From contig JAYKYS010000012.1 of NCBI GenBank assembly GCA_036924285.1, positions 4,650,001-4,714,000 on the forward strand: DNA of 64,000 nucleotides, given 5' to 3'. The position numbers were made by a program, and so were the translations under genes. Position 1 is the stretch's first letter. The number at the start of each line of letters is the position of its first letter. A model generated the notes under the pieces. The model had not been told where the DNA came from. It did not search any database and saw only the letters and a list, made by a program, of their open reading frames with translations. The DNA comes from Asterella californica. Its lineage: Eukaryota; Streptophyta; Marchantiopsida; Marchantiales; Aytoniaceae. Of the stretch, positions 41,036 to 52,681 are shown piece after piece.

Positions 41036-41758
41036 CCGTGCTTCACTATCATATGTTCAAATACTGTCTTCTCGACCTCAGTCAAGAAATCACCCCCTCC
41101 TATCCGGAGCTCCTTCAATGTCTCCTCAGTAAACTGGTGCCCTACTCGTCTATGATCACGCAATATAGGTTCAGTCCACACTAACTGTACTTGCTGCTAG
41201 GAGTTAGCAGGTAGTTGAGCTGCTACCGGTCTTACCTTTCTCAGTACAGATTTGTACTTTGCATGGACGTCTGCTTCCTGAGGGAGTGCACACCAACAAC
41301 TTGCTTCTCTCCCTTCATTATTCTGCATCGGATGAGGAAAGAACTGCAGGTATGTAGCAATCTCCTTATATATGCATCGAGAGTGGATAGGGATCACCAC
41401 CACACTATTTTTCCCCTCCATCAATCTACTCACATTGTCTAACCAACCAACAGCTGACTGTACAGACATAAACTCTTCAAACAAACCAAAAACCACTTCG
41501 TCTTCAGATAGAACTCCTACACGCCACAACCCTGATACATGTTTCACCATCCATCTTTTTGTATTTTCCTCCATATCTTCAACTCTTGTAAATCGGCTCC
41601 ACCCATCTGCCTCAAACATCAGCAATCAGACTGCCAACTCTGTACACCACACATGTATCCAGAACTTTGTACATGTCTCGCTTCCAACTCTGACGGGACC
41701 TCAACAGTAGGTTCTACACCCCTGTCTTCCCGCTCTACAGGAGTGGATTGCGAAAAAC
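41036..41758 (-). pseudogene. pol: G3 Pol, N-terminal connector
   Basis: Minus strand, upstream of the solo LTR. The frame 41625-41197 (DGWSRFTRVEDMEEN; AKYKSVLRKVRPVAAQL) matches the G1 region between the frameshift site and RT. A one-base frame change near 41625 separates it from the stretch that follows the slip site (…VQSWQSD). No catalytic motif is expected here. A stop at 41197 precedes the RT part. Confidence 0.7.
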
Positions 41759-41759
41759 C
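41717..41759 (-). promoter_or_regulatory. decayed -1 frameshift signal, G3
   Basis: Minus strand: G GTT TTT (41759-41753; GGGTTTT in G1 and G2), a 7-nt spacer, stem CACTCCTG (41745-41738), a 13-nt loop, then CAGGGGTG (41724-41717). The stem pairs fully with one G/T wobble and differs from the G2 stem at both arms. Confidence 0.65.
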
Positions 41760-44317
41760 TTACATCTCTTCGTCTGAGAATCTCTAAGGGTTTGTCTGTT
41801 CCGCTCATGTCTTGAACGAACCGTCAAAAACTGTACTGAGTACTTGTCATCAGGACTCCGAACTCTAGCATAATGAGACCCATCGTTCATCACCTTTGTC
41901 TCCATCCGAACAGCGGTGATGTATGGTTGACCCAGTATGACAGGATAGGAGGCAGATGACTGTAAAAAGAAATGCTGATCAACCTCTACATTCCCAATCC
42001 TTACACGCATATTGGGACAAGCTCCGTACAACTCACCCTTTTGATTATTTGCTGCACGAAGTACCCAACCATGATTCCTTTCGATTGGCCACTGCCCTTT
42101 TTCATACACCTCCTTGGAAATGATGTTGATCTCTGACCCGTGATCCACAAGTACAGGTACTGGTTCAGAAAGTCTTCCAAGCCGAACCTGCGTCTCTGTT
42201 GTCGCTCTTACCCAGTGCTTCTCTTTGAAATCGCCGTCTGCGCTTGACCTATCCTCTTCAAACTCTTCATCTTCATTCTCAATAACAGCTGGACCAGCAA
42301 CCCATGCCTCATACTTATCATCTCCGAACTGATCAACACCAATAGCATCTACTGCTCCAACCATCTGACTACTTACTTGTTCAGTCAATATCTGTCTCTT
42401 TCTCTTCATGATGTCTATTATCAACTCATGATACTCCCTCTTTGCGATACCAAGCACTTCACGAAGAGTAAACTCAACTCTAGCATCCAAAATGCGTTGC
42501 TCTAGAACAGCACGCAAGTCTGTTGTTGTTTCGATGTCTGCCGCTAACTTGTAAGCTGGAGCTTTCCTTTTCTCCTACGCTGTAAACCTCTTCTCCCGTA
42601 CTCTATCTGTAGCAGTAGTCTCTTGTGGCAAATCCTGCACACCTTCCATAGGATCTACTGCAGGTGATGGAGCTGTAGAAGTAGAAGGTACATCCTCTGT
42701 AGCAGGAAATCTTCCAGCTGGTACAGATGGTGATGGTTTAGCTGCTCTCCTCCTTGTAACCCTCCGACGGTCACTATCCTCTGGTACTCCTGCATCTAAA
42801 TCAGAAGCGTCTCGTCTTCTTTTGTCTTCAATCATGGCATCTTGTTCACCACTCGTCTCTAAAAACGCTCGAATAGAAGTTGCATCTACTAGGTCTCTCC
42901 ATCCAATAGCTCTCCTAATGCTTTCAGCACCTCTCTTCATCATTTCAACCGGAACCTCAACAACCTGCTCAACCATAGTTGGATTAGAGCGCACCTCAAC
43001 TCTCCCAGTATATACATCAGCCTCCGCAAAACCCGCAGTCATCGCTGTAGTATTCGCACCAGTAAGTGCTGGAAGAGAACTCCTCATTCCTCCTCTTCCA
43101 AAATATGTGTTCAGAGGCTGCCCAGTGGCGGTTAGATACAACCTGTTGTTCTGATAGTTGACTACGCCCTCTCGCAAGACAACCGCCAAGTCTTGACAGT
43201 CTCCTCTGAGATGATCTGGACTATCGCACCAAATACATCTCCTAGTAAAGGTTCCTCCTACATGTCGGGCACCTGGTGCAACAGATCGTTGATCTCTCCT
43301 CAAGTCTGCCATCTCAACCCTCAAATCTCTCAACTGTTGAGTAAGTTCTTCTATCAAGTTATGTTGATTTCGGTTCTCGACAGGTCGCTGCTGCTGTCTA
43401 GGTCCTCTCTGTGCTGAGATAGGTACTGCAGGCGCTTGAGGAACCACTTGGGAACCACTATAGGTGCTTGAGGAATCACAATAGGAGCTTGAGGTATTGC
43501 AGGAGGAGCTACGTGAACATGAGGAGCTACTCTCTGCTCTGGCAAGGTCTCTGGCTGCAGTACCATCCTACCATGACGTTGTCTAGCAAGGGTGGATACT
43601 GCTTCTTCTACTCTCCTCCAATCAGATGTAACTCTCCCTTTAGCCCCTCGATCAGCCAACATGAAACAAAGCCTATCTGCTGTGAACTCATCCAGAGCCC
43701 CTAAGAACAACTTTGTCTTCCTAGCATCCAACGTCAACCTCTCTAGACCAGAAAGCTGAGAGTACCTCTTCTCAAATTCACGGATCACTTCATTCAATCC
43801 CATGGAACGTCCAGGCTGACGCTCTATCCAATCCATGAGAGTTCTTCTAGTGACTCTTTCAGAGTCTTCTTCTAGAAATTCTTCTCTCAGTGCACGTTCT
43901 AACAGAGTCCACCCACCTAAATGTCTTCTCTGTAAATTTCTAACCTTCTCTCTCAATTCAGGGACCAACAGTCAACTCAAAGCTTAGAATTACCTCAACT
44001 TCAGGTGCCCTGACCAACTCCATTTCACCTACATACTCCTGCAGGTACCTAGTAACATCTCTTCCATCAAATTGTCCACATCGACCAACAATTGCTTGTA
44101 ACGCCTTCGTGGATTTCTGCTCAGCTCCTCCAATTGCAGGCTGGTGTTGAATCAAGGCAGCCAACGCCTGAAGAATTTGAGACGTGTCAGGCTGTGCTGC
44201 TGCTGTTGGAACCACCGTAGGTCCTCCTTGAGAGCCAATTCCATCCTGACCAGGAGTCCCTTGGACAGGAGCACCCTGAGCAGCAGCCGCACCCTGTACA
44301 GCAGCATTGTGATCCAT
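41735..44317 (-). pseudogene. gag: G3 Gag-protease, with frame changes
   Basis: Minus strand from ATG 44317 (MDHNAAVQGAAAAQ). The frames 44317-43958, 43968-43354, 43447-42575 and 42517-41735 together give the G1/G2 layout: capsid-like core (FDGRDVTRYLQEYVGEMEL; RTLMDWIERQPGRSM), zinc knuckle (RCIWCDSPDHLRGDC), linker, REVLGIAKREYHELI block, and protease with D-H-G-S-E at 42145-42131 and YPVILGQPYI. It is broken by at least two frame changes and one stop. Confidence 0.8.
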
Positions 44318-44361
44318 TTTCCACCCAATCTAGCCAATTCTCCAAATCGATCACCCAATTG

Positions 44362-44379
44362 CTCTCAGTGGAAGCACCA
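44362..44379 (-). promoter_or_regulatory. G3 primer-binding site
   Basis: Minus strand TGGTGCTTCCACTGAGAG, 2 nt from the LTR, identical to G2. Confidence 0.65.
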
Positions 44380-45777
44380 GATGTCGGGTTGAGAGTCTTT
44401 CTTGGGGAGAGCGGACCTCCTAACTGTGATAGATCAGAGAGAAATGACCAGAAAGGAAGATAGGTCGCTGCAGATGATGAAATCTCAAAACACAACCTCT
44501 TGTGCCCACCAATTGCAAAACAAACACTCAATCACGCACTCAGGTACACAAATAGATCTCTCCGGAGTAGAAATAGCTTTATTTCAGTGTCAACTGCTTC
44601 ACTGTTTAAGAAAATATCTCTCTCCTCCTCTCCTGAGTCCGTCTCAGCTGAAAATCCAAGGAATTTGATCTCACGACAACCAAAGTCTTGTCAAAACGAT
44701 CTCCTTTCAATAAACCACCTCTGTCCGTTCAATTCTACTGCCTCCAAACCTCAAAACTGTGTAACATATGAGGTTCTTGTCTCCAAAACACTTTCCTGCC
44801 TCTCTCACGATCTCCCCTGCTCACTCCACTCAATTCCGTCAGAAAAATTGATCCCCACTCAGCCTCCAAGCTTCTCCGTGTCTCCTCTCCCCAAACCCTA
44901 ATTCTGCTCCTTTCTCCTCCTTCCGCCTCCACTCACTCAGAAAACTCCTCTGCAAACTGATTGAAAGGTCTCCCGATCTTCCGCCACCGCAGTATTTAAC
45001 CTAAAGTTTTAAGGCCCTAGCTTAAGCTGCCCCCCTGTTGTCCTTATAAGCGCAGTCACTTATCAGAAGCAGGGCCCTAGCTTAAGCTGCCCCCCTTGCT
45101 GTCCTTGTGCGTTGTCGTGTGACGTGCTTTCTTATCTGGGAATACACCGGGTATCTAGCTGTGGAGAGTACGTGTCGCACTCCGTGACTCAGAACCAGCA
45201 ACCACCCAAACCTCTCTCTGACCTCCAAGTACACTCTGAACCTATCTCGGTACGATATCCTCACGTCCTCTCGGCAGATCTCTCTCTTACTCGACTAGGA
45301 ATAGAACCGGGGTAACAAGCACGGGCAACATGTTCCGCCATCACCGCAAGCACTCTTGGGTCTGCTGGTCATCACTCCAGCCTCACCACAAGAGAAATAC
45401 CAGCACTCCTAATAGAAAAAGAAACTAAGCGCAACGCCCGCACACAAATCCAAACCAAACCAACTGGGCGTACAAACAGACATGCGAGTATGGAGAGGAT
45501 CCAAACACAGGAAATACAGTGAACAACTCTCCATACCCATGATCAAGTGCTCTGAAGCACCGGCAAAACCTCCAGGTCGACCTGTTCTCCAAAGAATCTT
45601 AACTCTTGCGTCTTTCGGAGCAAGAACCTCTCAACTTTAACTCGCTGTCACTCCTCAACCACAGCTCAGAATGAGATGAAACCAAGGCCAGCAGATAGCC
45701 TGTAGAATAATCTCTCTATTAAGGTATTACATGCAGAGAGATCATCTCTGAGTTGGCATCTATGCCCTTCCAAAGTT

Positions 45778-46129
45778 CGCTGTTTCTATAACATGATACT
45801 ATTTTAATAGAACTTTGCTGTTCGATTCCTCACAAACCACTCGATCAAAACAGCTCAAACTTCTCAGGAAGCTAATGTGTCACCATCACTACCACTCTGT
45901 AAAATTTCACCAGCAGATCTTCAACCAAACTCTTGGAACGATCAAGCCCTTATCGCTGTTTTTATAACATGATACTATTTCGACAGAACTTTGCTGTTCG
46001 ATTCCTCACAAACCGCTTGATCAAAACGGCTCAAACTTCTCAAGAAGCTAATGAGTCACCATCACTACCACTCTGTAAAATTTCACCAGCAGATCTTCAA
46101 CCAAACTCTTGGAATGATCCAAGCCCTTT
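45778..46129. repeat. 176-bp tandem duplication in G5
   Basis: Units 45778-45953 and 45954-46129, each starting CGCTGTTT-TATAACATGATAC and ending near TTGGAA-GATC-AAGCCC, with scattered substitutions. Confidence 0.85.
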
Positions 46130-46898
46130 TTGTCAATGACACAAGGCGATATGCAGACCCTTGTGCACAAAAACAACGTTTCCTTTCAACCCAATAATCC
46201 AAATGGTCTCAAATTTCACAGGTAGGTAGCTGACTGTACCTTCTCAGACCCTGGAAGGTTTCATATCGAAATTCGACCTCAAACTCTCCATATCTCTCTC
46301 AATGTCTCATGTTTACAGTCGCCTACTATCATAGCCTCCGATTTGAGACACCCAACTTCAGCTGGCCATAACTTTTTCACTCCGGCTTGGAATCGATCGA
46401 TCTCGGAGTCCATCGGCAAGCCCATCTCAAGAGCTTTCCAGCAACAGTCAATTCATCTCCAGCAACCTCACAGAACTCCCAGAAAGTGAGAAAGACTTCA
46501 CGGAAATGAAATTGGTCACGAATTTGACCCCCTCATCTTCAATTGATCAAAACTTTCTCATCCGCGCTTCAAATCCAGCAACTATTGAGTCTACGGGCAT
46601 CCTGGTCTCCCAAGCTTTCCAACCATATCTCACACTCCGCGAATGGATCACGGGAAGTGCTTCTAACCCTCAAAACGTGAAAGAACTTGGTAGAAGGTGA
46701 TTGGTCAAACTTTCGACCAATGAGAAACAAGTTGACAAAAAGGTTTTTGTCTTCACTCACATGACAAACACACAAAGAACTAATTTTTATCCAAGAGTAC
46801 CATTTAGGCCTCAAATTTTATATTGAACAAACTACAAACACGTGCCGTTGACGATGTCGTCAGCCACGAAGCACGTAAACACGAAGTACAAATTACGC

Positions 46899-47360
46899 TC
46901 AATAGAGAGTCAGAATCCGGACTCTAAAATGGTTGACAATAAACGGAACTACAAAGGGAACAGATGAAGCTATTATCTGGTTGTAATAATCCTCACCGAA
47001 GTTCCTCACGACAAACTCACGATGCGCCACCTTTGGTCGACTGTAATATCGTATTTCGATCCAAGTGTTGAATGGAACTCTCGCTGGGAAGTTCAGATCC
47101 AACGGAGGATCCATACCACATCAGAGCAAGATGTAGACAGTAAGATCCCAAACAGCGTCGTACGTGACAATGGGCAGAACGATAGGATCCGGAGTAGCCA
47201 TCACCGCAGCCATAAACGACTCTCCCCAATGAGCTACCATAAATACTCGAAAGTGATCTCGCGGCAGACAATGGATCTTAATGACGAATGGATGCGCAAG
47301 TGGAAGATCAAGAGCACGAAAGGGTTCTCCGTTCATGCCTACCACTCGCACTGCCGCCAC
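46899..47360 (-). pseudogene. unidentified protein-like frame inside G5, one stop
   Basis: Minus strand, one phase from 47360 to 46899, about 150 codons, interrupted by a single TGA at 47121-47123. The composition looks like a globular protein: hydrophobic strands alternate with charged turns, with HWGESFMAAV, PFVIKIHCLPRD, LDLNFPARVPFNTW and VVRNFGEDYYNQII. The first clear ATG is a few codons in (MNGEPFRAL). I do not recognise it. It could be a captured host gene piece or an ORF of an unknown element. Confidence 0.4.
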
Positions 47361-47720
47361 TTACTTCATCCGATGATACTGATCACACTCCACTAGACTT
47401 GGATACTCTACACTCTATATCTCAAGCTCCGCACACCTCTCTTCTTATACATCAATCTCCCATGTGACGACAAGAGTACTACTCTTATCTCCACTCAGCG
47501 AAGAGTACACGGATCGTCCACGTGGAGCCTTATCTTTTGACACGATAAGGTCCCAGTGGCTCCTCAACACCAAACACGTACGAAGGATATGTGGTGGTTT
47601 CACACCCTAGCCAATCCACAACACGACAGCGTACAGAGCATTATTTACAAAGTTGACCTTTTTTTAATACAAGTTTCACAGTTGTCTCCACAAACTCTAC
47701 CCCTTCACTAATAAAGGTTC

Positions 47721-48206
47721 ACATAACCTCATTCCTCATTGCAAGTCTACTCGATGATTATTTAACTAATTAGCAAAAGTTTCCTGTGCTCTTGATGCCA
47801 TCCTGAATATACTACAAGGCATCCAATGTAGGCCGAAGCCCCAACACTTATGAGGCTGCCCCACAGGGCTTACAGCCCCCCCATATGCGCACCAGGTATC
47901 TCCCATAGTATATTCAGGATGGCATGCGGAGGCTTAGGCCAAGAAGCCCACGATTAAGAGAGATACACATAACCTCATTCCTCATCGCAAGCCTACTCGA
48001 TGATTATTTAACTAATTAGTAAAAGTTGCTCTTGATGCCATCCTGAATATACTACAAGCCATCCAATGTAGGCTGAAGCCCCAACACTTATGAGGCTGCC
48101 CCACAGGGCTTACAGCCCCCCCATATGCGCACCAGGTATCTCCCATAGTATATTCAAGATGGCATGCGGAGGCTTAGGTCAGGAAGCCCACGATTAAGAG
48201 AGATAC
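47721..48206. repeat. 0.24-kb tandem duplication in the G3 5' LTR
   Basis: Unit 1 (47721-47966) and unit 2 (47967-about 48206) both run from ACATAACCTCATTCCTCAT to GATTAAGAGAGATAC and include the 20-bp inverted repeat. The other LTR has one unit. Confidence 0.85.
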
Positions 48207-48864
48207 CGGTCTCCCGCCCTTAGGTATACAAGACATGGCTGCATACCCAACATAGACTCTCATCCGGGAGACCAACATGCCAGAATAGGAACCAGAGGCC
48301 AGGAGGGATTGATCCTGAGACCACTTCCCTCCTAGGCAGGCGCCCTATCACTGGGATGGCCTTTGGTTCCGTTCTAAAAGCATTTAAAACTTGTACATAT
48401 GCTTTTACTGTAGAAATCTTCCTGCAAAGTCTTTACTAGCCTTTTCTGTGCAAACTTCTCTATACAACTCCGTTTTTAATGAACAAGGAGTCAAAACTAT
48501 AGTATTTGTGAACACCTACATACTCACGCTATCAGATTCTGAGTTCAAGTCACGAGCAAGAATCGACAGATTTCTCTCTTTTGTGCACTTCTCAGTTTAA
48601 AACCCGCACTAACTATAGCTCAAAACACTTTTTGTCAAAACTGGAAGCATGAGGTCGCTCTCCTCCTCGAGCTCTGCATTCTGATGCCTTTCGACCTCTT
48701 TCAAGGTGATATTTCAATCTAAGCTAGGGGGCAGCTTGTCAAGCATGGCACCAACTTAGCTCCTGCCCAGCTTGTTAAGCTGCAGGGCAGCTTCCTTTAC
48801 ACAATATAGAAAAAACATCTCTTTGTAATACTTTTCACTGTACAGACCTATGTACAATACGACA

Positions 48865-49228
48865 ACATATTAGGCAGTTGGAGCGAAGGGAGGAGGATCT
48901 TGCTGATGCGCAGGAGAGGCTGAAGGTGGCCCGAGTCAGAAATAAGGAACGTTTTGACAAGACTCATCGACTACGACCGAAGCCAATACATGTTAGTGAT
49001 TGGGTTCTAGTATATGATAGCACGTTGGAGAATCATCATTCTACACTTCGTAAGTTCTCTCGAAGATGGTTCGGGCCTTATGTTGTGCTAGATGTGTATA
49101 AGAATACCACTTATAGTTTGCGTGAGTTGGATGGTACTCCTTTGAAGCTATTTGTGGCTGGCAAACGTGTGAAACTGTTCAAGAGACGCGGAGGGTCAGT
49201 TGAGTTATTCAACTTTCTGGAGTCATAG
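48865..49228 (+). pseudogene. pol: G2 Pol, C-terminal end
   Basis: Continuation of 35140 after G3: RQLERREEDLADAQERL, then KTHRLRPKPIH, DWVLVYDSTLEN, the GPY-type WFGPYVV and a basic VAGKRVKLFKRR. The stop at 49226 comes earlier than in G1, and the acidic tail is read out of frame. It acts, in an intact copy, as the integrase C-terminal domain. Confidence 0.8.
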
Positions 49229-49326
49229 CTGAGGACAACAAGAGACGGAGACGTCCCAGTGTCTGATGAGGCTGAGGCGGAGGAGAGCGATGATGATGAA
49301 GATCAAACAGAAGACTGAGGAGATTG

Positions 49327-49365
49327 GCACATACCGGAGGATGTGCAAGTTTGGAGGGGGGTGGA
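49327..49365 (+). promoter_or_regulatory. G2 3' hairpin and polypurine tract
   Basis: GCACAT-ACCGGAGG-ATGTGC (49327-49346), then TTGGAGGGGGGTGGA up to the LTR at 49366. Confidence 0.75.
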
Positions 49366-50679
49366 TGTCGTGATGTGAATCATTTCACATAGTAAATGAT
49401 TTACTTCTCTGTCAAGCGTTAGTCTCTCTGAGTGAAGTTAAGACCTCAGAGAAGTCCATTTTTGGAAGATGTTATATATTTTGAGTCTTAATAGGTTGAT
49501 TACCATGTTGATAGGGTTTAAGCTCATGGGTTGTATTTGCGTGTCGCCCTTGCACGCTTTCTAGCTGATTTAAGTTATTTTTTGGGGTTGCGTGTCGTTT
49601 TAGGTAGTTTTAGTTTTACGCTGGCACTCTAGGGGGCTTGACGTGGTAGCCTATGAGTGTAGATAAGTTACCAGGTAGTTTAAGGCACAAAATGACAACC
49701 AAATGGAGCTATGAACTCCCATTGGTCCATTTTTGTCTTTTGTTAAACTCTAAGTTTAGAAATAGAGCTCTAGAGTGGATTTCGAGCAATTTGTGAAGAC
49801 ACTGCAAAATCTGAGAGCACAGGGAGATAGAGCTCGTCGAGCCAAGCACTGTCAGTGAAATTCTTGATCGATTTGGATCAATAAACAAGGAGTTATGCCC
49901 AATTGAAGTTCGGATTGTGCCAAAACTGCATCACTTTTGTTGATTTTGAGGTTTTGAGTGTCAATTGCAGCAGAATTGAGGAAATCGCTTCAAACCTTCG
50001 TGGTTGCGTTCACTGTCAGCCGGGCTACGACTGTCAAAAAGTTTCAAGTGATTTGAGTTACTGAGTAATTCACGGCGGCCGCTGAAGTAGAGGGGTCCGA
50101 AAAGCTCTCAATCTGGAACAGCAACTTCAGAGAGCGAGATCTGGAGTTCTGTGTGGAATCAGGCCCAACTTCACAGGGGTGTTCAGCAAGCTGTGTACTG
50201 CAAATCCTGTAAGAATTTCCCAAAGTGATCGAGCCAATTCTTTGTTCTAGGTAGAAACAGCTATCTGGGTACCAGAAATTGCCGTAATTTCTCTACTCAG
50301 CAAGTTTCTACTCATATCTTAGTGCTCTAAATTGATCTGAAGCTGAAAATTTGCATGTGTATCCAGTAGGACCTTATTGACATGTAGGAGGAGTTCTGAA
50401 GCCTGAACCTTCACATATTTCTCAATCATGACTGTCAAAGTTCGTCATCTGATTTTATCATTGCTAGTTAAGTCTGAACCTTGCTTCCTGAACGTATCAG
50501 AAGAGCCAAGAGACTTATATGAGTGTTTTTCAGTATCACCTTGAGACATGAAGCCTATCCTTTGAGCAAACCAGCCACAGCTAGGAGTCTAGTGCTTCCC
50601 TAAGTAGACTGAACACAGCCTTCAAGCTCATATCACAGCCAGAAGGTTCGCCCTTCCCAAGAAGACTCTCAACACGACA
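49366..50679 (+). repeat. G2 second (shared) LTR
   Basis: 1314 bp, closely similar to 28010-29327. It serves as 3' LTR of the first unit and 5' LTR of the second. Confidence 0.85.
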
Positions 50680-50681
50680 TC

Positions 50682-50699
50682 TGGTGCTTCCACTGAGAG
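50682..50699 (+). promoter_or_regulatory. G2 primer-binding site (second copy)
   Basis: TGGTGCTTCCACTGAGAG, identical to 29330. Confidence 0.65.
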
Positions 50700-50747
50700 A
50701 TCTTGGGGTGATTGATTGAGAAGGTTGAGTTACTACAAGGAGAGAAG

Positions 50748-51869
50748 ATGGATCGCAAGGGCGCTACTGCTGCTACTTCTGCGGCTGCTGCATCTACGTC
50801 TACTGCAGCACCTTCTGTGGCACCTGTGACTGCAGCGACCTCTGTACCTGGTCTGGATACGGCTGAGATTCTGAAGACGCTTGCGGCCTTGGTCCAACAT
50901 CCGATCGTTGGAGGGGGTGAGTTAAAATCCACCAAGGCTTTGCAAGCGATAGTGAATAGGTGTGGAAGGTTTGAAGGTAGAGATATTTCTAGATATCTGC
51001 GTGAGTATAGAGGAGAGATGGAGCTGGTTAGGGTTACTGATGCTGAGATGATAGCAAGCTTTGAGTTAGCTGTCATTCCTGAGTTGCGGGATCAAGTTAG
51101 GGATGTACAGAGAAGAAACCTTGAAATCTGGATGAGTTTTGAGCGATCTCTTCGAGAGGAGTTTCTTGAGGAGGATTCAGAGAGAGTTACTAGAAGGACA
51201 TTTCTAGACTGGGTTGAGCAGCAACCTGGTCGTATGATGAGTCTGAGTGAGTTGCTGAGAGATTTTGATCGGAGATACCGGCAACTCTCAACTCTAGAGA
51301 GGATAACCCTAGATGCTAGGAGAACAGAGCTTTTCCTGCAAGCTACCGATGATGCTACAGCAGATCAGTTATGTTTTATGTTGGCCGATCGATTTGCTGA
51401 GGGAGGTGTTACTATGGATTGGGGGAGAGTTGAGGATGCTGTGGCTGTACTGACAAGGCAGAGGAGGGGAAGAGTGGCTGTGGGAGGACGTCTGCTTGTA
51501 GAAGTGATCACTCCACCTTATGCTGCTCCTCAAGTACAGCAGCCTTTGGCCCCTGCTCTCAGACCTGTTGTCCCAACTGTAGTTCCTTTGATGCCAGTTG
51601 TGCCAGCTCCAGCACAAAGGGCACATGTTCAGATACTTGCGGAGAACCATGGTCAACAGAACCAGATTGAAGACCTGATTCGGCAGATGCGAGAGCTGAA
51701 GGTAGAGTTAGCTGGATTGCAGAGAGAGCAGCCACCGGCGCTTGCTGCTGCACGTCCAGGAGGAGCTCCGGTTCGTAGATGTATCTGGTGTGACAGTCCG
51801 GATCACTTCCGAGGAGACTGTCAAGAGCTTACAACTGCTTTGCGAGATGGTGTGGTTCGCTATCAGAAC
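50748..51869 (+). pseudogene. gag: G2 Gag, second copy, interrupted by G4
   Basis: Opens at ATG 50748 and is intact through the capsid-like core and zinc knuckle (RCIWCDSPDHFRGDC) to 51869, where the G4 LTR enters. It lacks the two stops seen at the matching places of the first copy. The frame resumes at 59498 but ends at the K-C junction at 59707, so the linker, protease and pol are missing. Confidence 0.8.
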
Positions 51870-52668
51870 TGTAAGCCGGCCTGTCTCTCACCCAGGGGTA
51901 CCTCAGATGACTAGGATTACTAGTGCACCTTAATTACAAAGATTCTATCATACCCATGCTCACTTCACTCAACACTCTGACCCGTATGGTCACATCCGTC
52001 CCTCTAATAGCGTTCCTGCAAACAAGTTCTAACCCCGCCTTCCACATTGCATCACATAGTATTCAAGGACTCCCAAGGTCTCCAATGCTCACTTTACTTA
52101 TAGACAGGAAAATGAGAGTGTCTTCCACCTTCTCAACTCCTCCTTATATACTCTACAACTTCTTACCGTGGTAACTTTCACTAAGTTACGTTACCTCATG
52201 GTAAGTGCGCAATCCAAAATAGTAAAACTTCTAAAGGCTACTAAGACTTAAGAATAGCACACACATTACTTGTTCTACTTTACTAAAGTAAGAGATTCTC
52301 CTACTTTAGCTTTTGTAAAGTGTTAACTTTCCACGCTATCCAGTCGAAAGACGACAACACACTAATACGTCTTTTGAGGAGCATCTTTAGATCTTTGTGC
52401 ATGACTTTTCATCATGCATCCAATCAGCGATGGTCAACAAAGTCACATACTTTTGGAAAGCATTTTTAGAGCTCCGCACTTGTCCTATAGTGCCATAGTG
52501 GAACCTCTAATAGTTTCCTCAACTTAGTTATAACTATCTCATCTAGTTATGACTACTTTTGATCACTCTAAATTTAGATCTTCAAACTAGAGTAACCTTT
52601 AAGATAGTCATACCTAATGAAATGTATATAAGCATACACACAAATAATGAGATACTTGTGGTGTGACA
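51870..52668 (-). repeat. G4 3' LTR
   Basis: 799 bp. TATATACTC-type sequence near 52146 and ATGTATATAAGCATAC near 52622 are possible TATA-like or end signals. The 83-codon frame at 51923 exists in both LTRs and is probably fortuitous. Confidence 0.9.
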
Positions 52669-52680
52669 TTTACCCCCAGA
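52669..52680 (-). promoter_or_regulatory. G4 polypurine tract
   Basis: Minus strand TCTGGGGGTAAA, directly before the LTR and one base after the pol stop. There is no GCACAT hairpin here, unlike G1-G3. Confidence 0.75.
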
Positions 52681-52681
52681 C

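Larger units (their letters stand above)
45113..47628. mobile_element. G5: 2.5-kb LTR-like insertion
   Basis: TGTCGTGTGACG to CAACACGACA, with exact target duplications GCGT (45109-45112 and 47629-47632). The other G3 LTR shows the empty site at about 35870. The ends share TGTCG/CGACA with the gypsy LTRs here, so a solo LTR of an unseen family is likely. At 2.5 kb it is long, and part of it carries a protein-like frame on the minus strand. Confidence 0.8.
35141..48864 (-). mobile_element. G3: gypsy element nested in G2 pol, minus strand
   Basis: LTRs at 35141-36836 (3') and 44382-48864 (5', enlarged by G5 and by a duplication), both TGTCGGGTTGAG to AATACGACA. The flanks are ACGT (35137-35140) and ACAT (48865-48868), a 4-bp target duplication with one C-to-T type change. 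Removing G3 restores the G2 codons for LALR-IRQLERRE. Inside are a decayed gag-protease, pol interrupted by the solo LTR G6, hairpin, polypurine tract and primer-binding site. Not functional. Confidence 0.85.
44382..48864 (-). repeat. G3 5' LTR, enlarged by G5 and a local duplication
   Basis: The ends match 35141-36836. The extra length comes from G5 (2516 bp plus a 4-bp duplication) and a 0.24-kb tandem duplication at 47721-48206. The remaining bases align with the other LTR with a few per cent of differences by eye. Confidence 0.85.

Noticed and set aside
51923..52174. 83-codon ORF in both G4 LTRs (also 58752-59003)
   Set aside because: Same reason; no coding signal beyond LTR identity.
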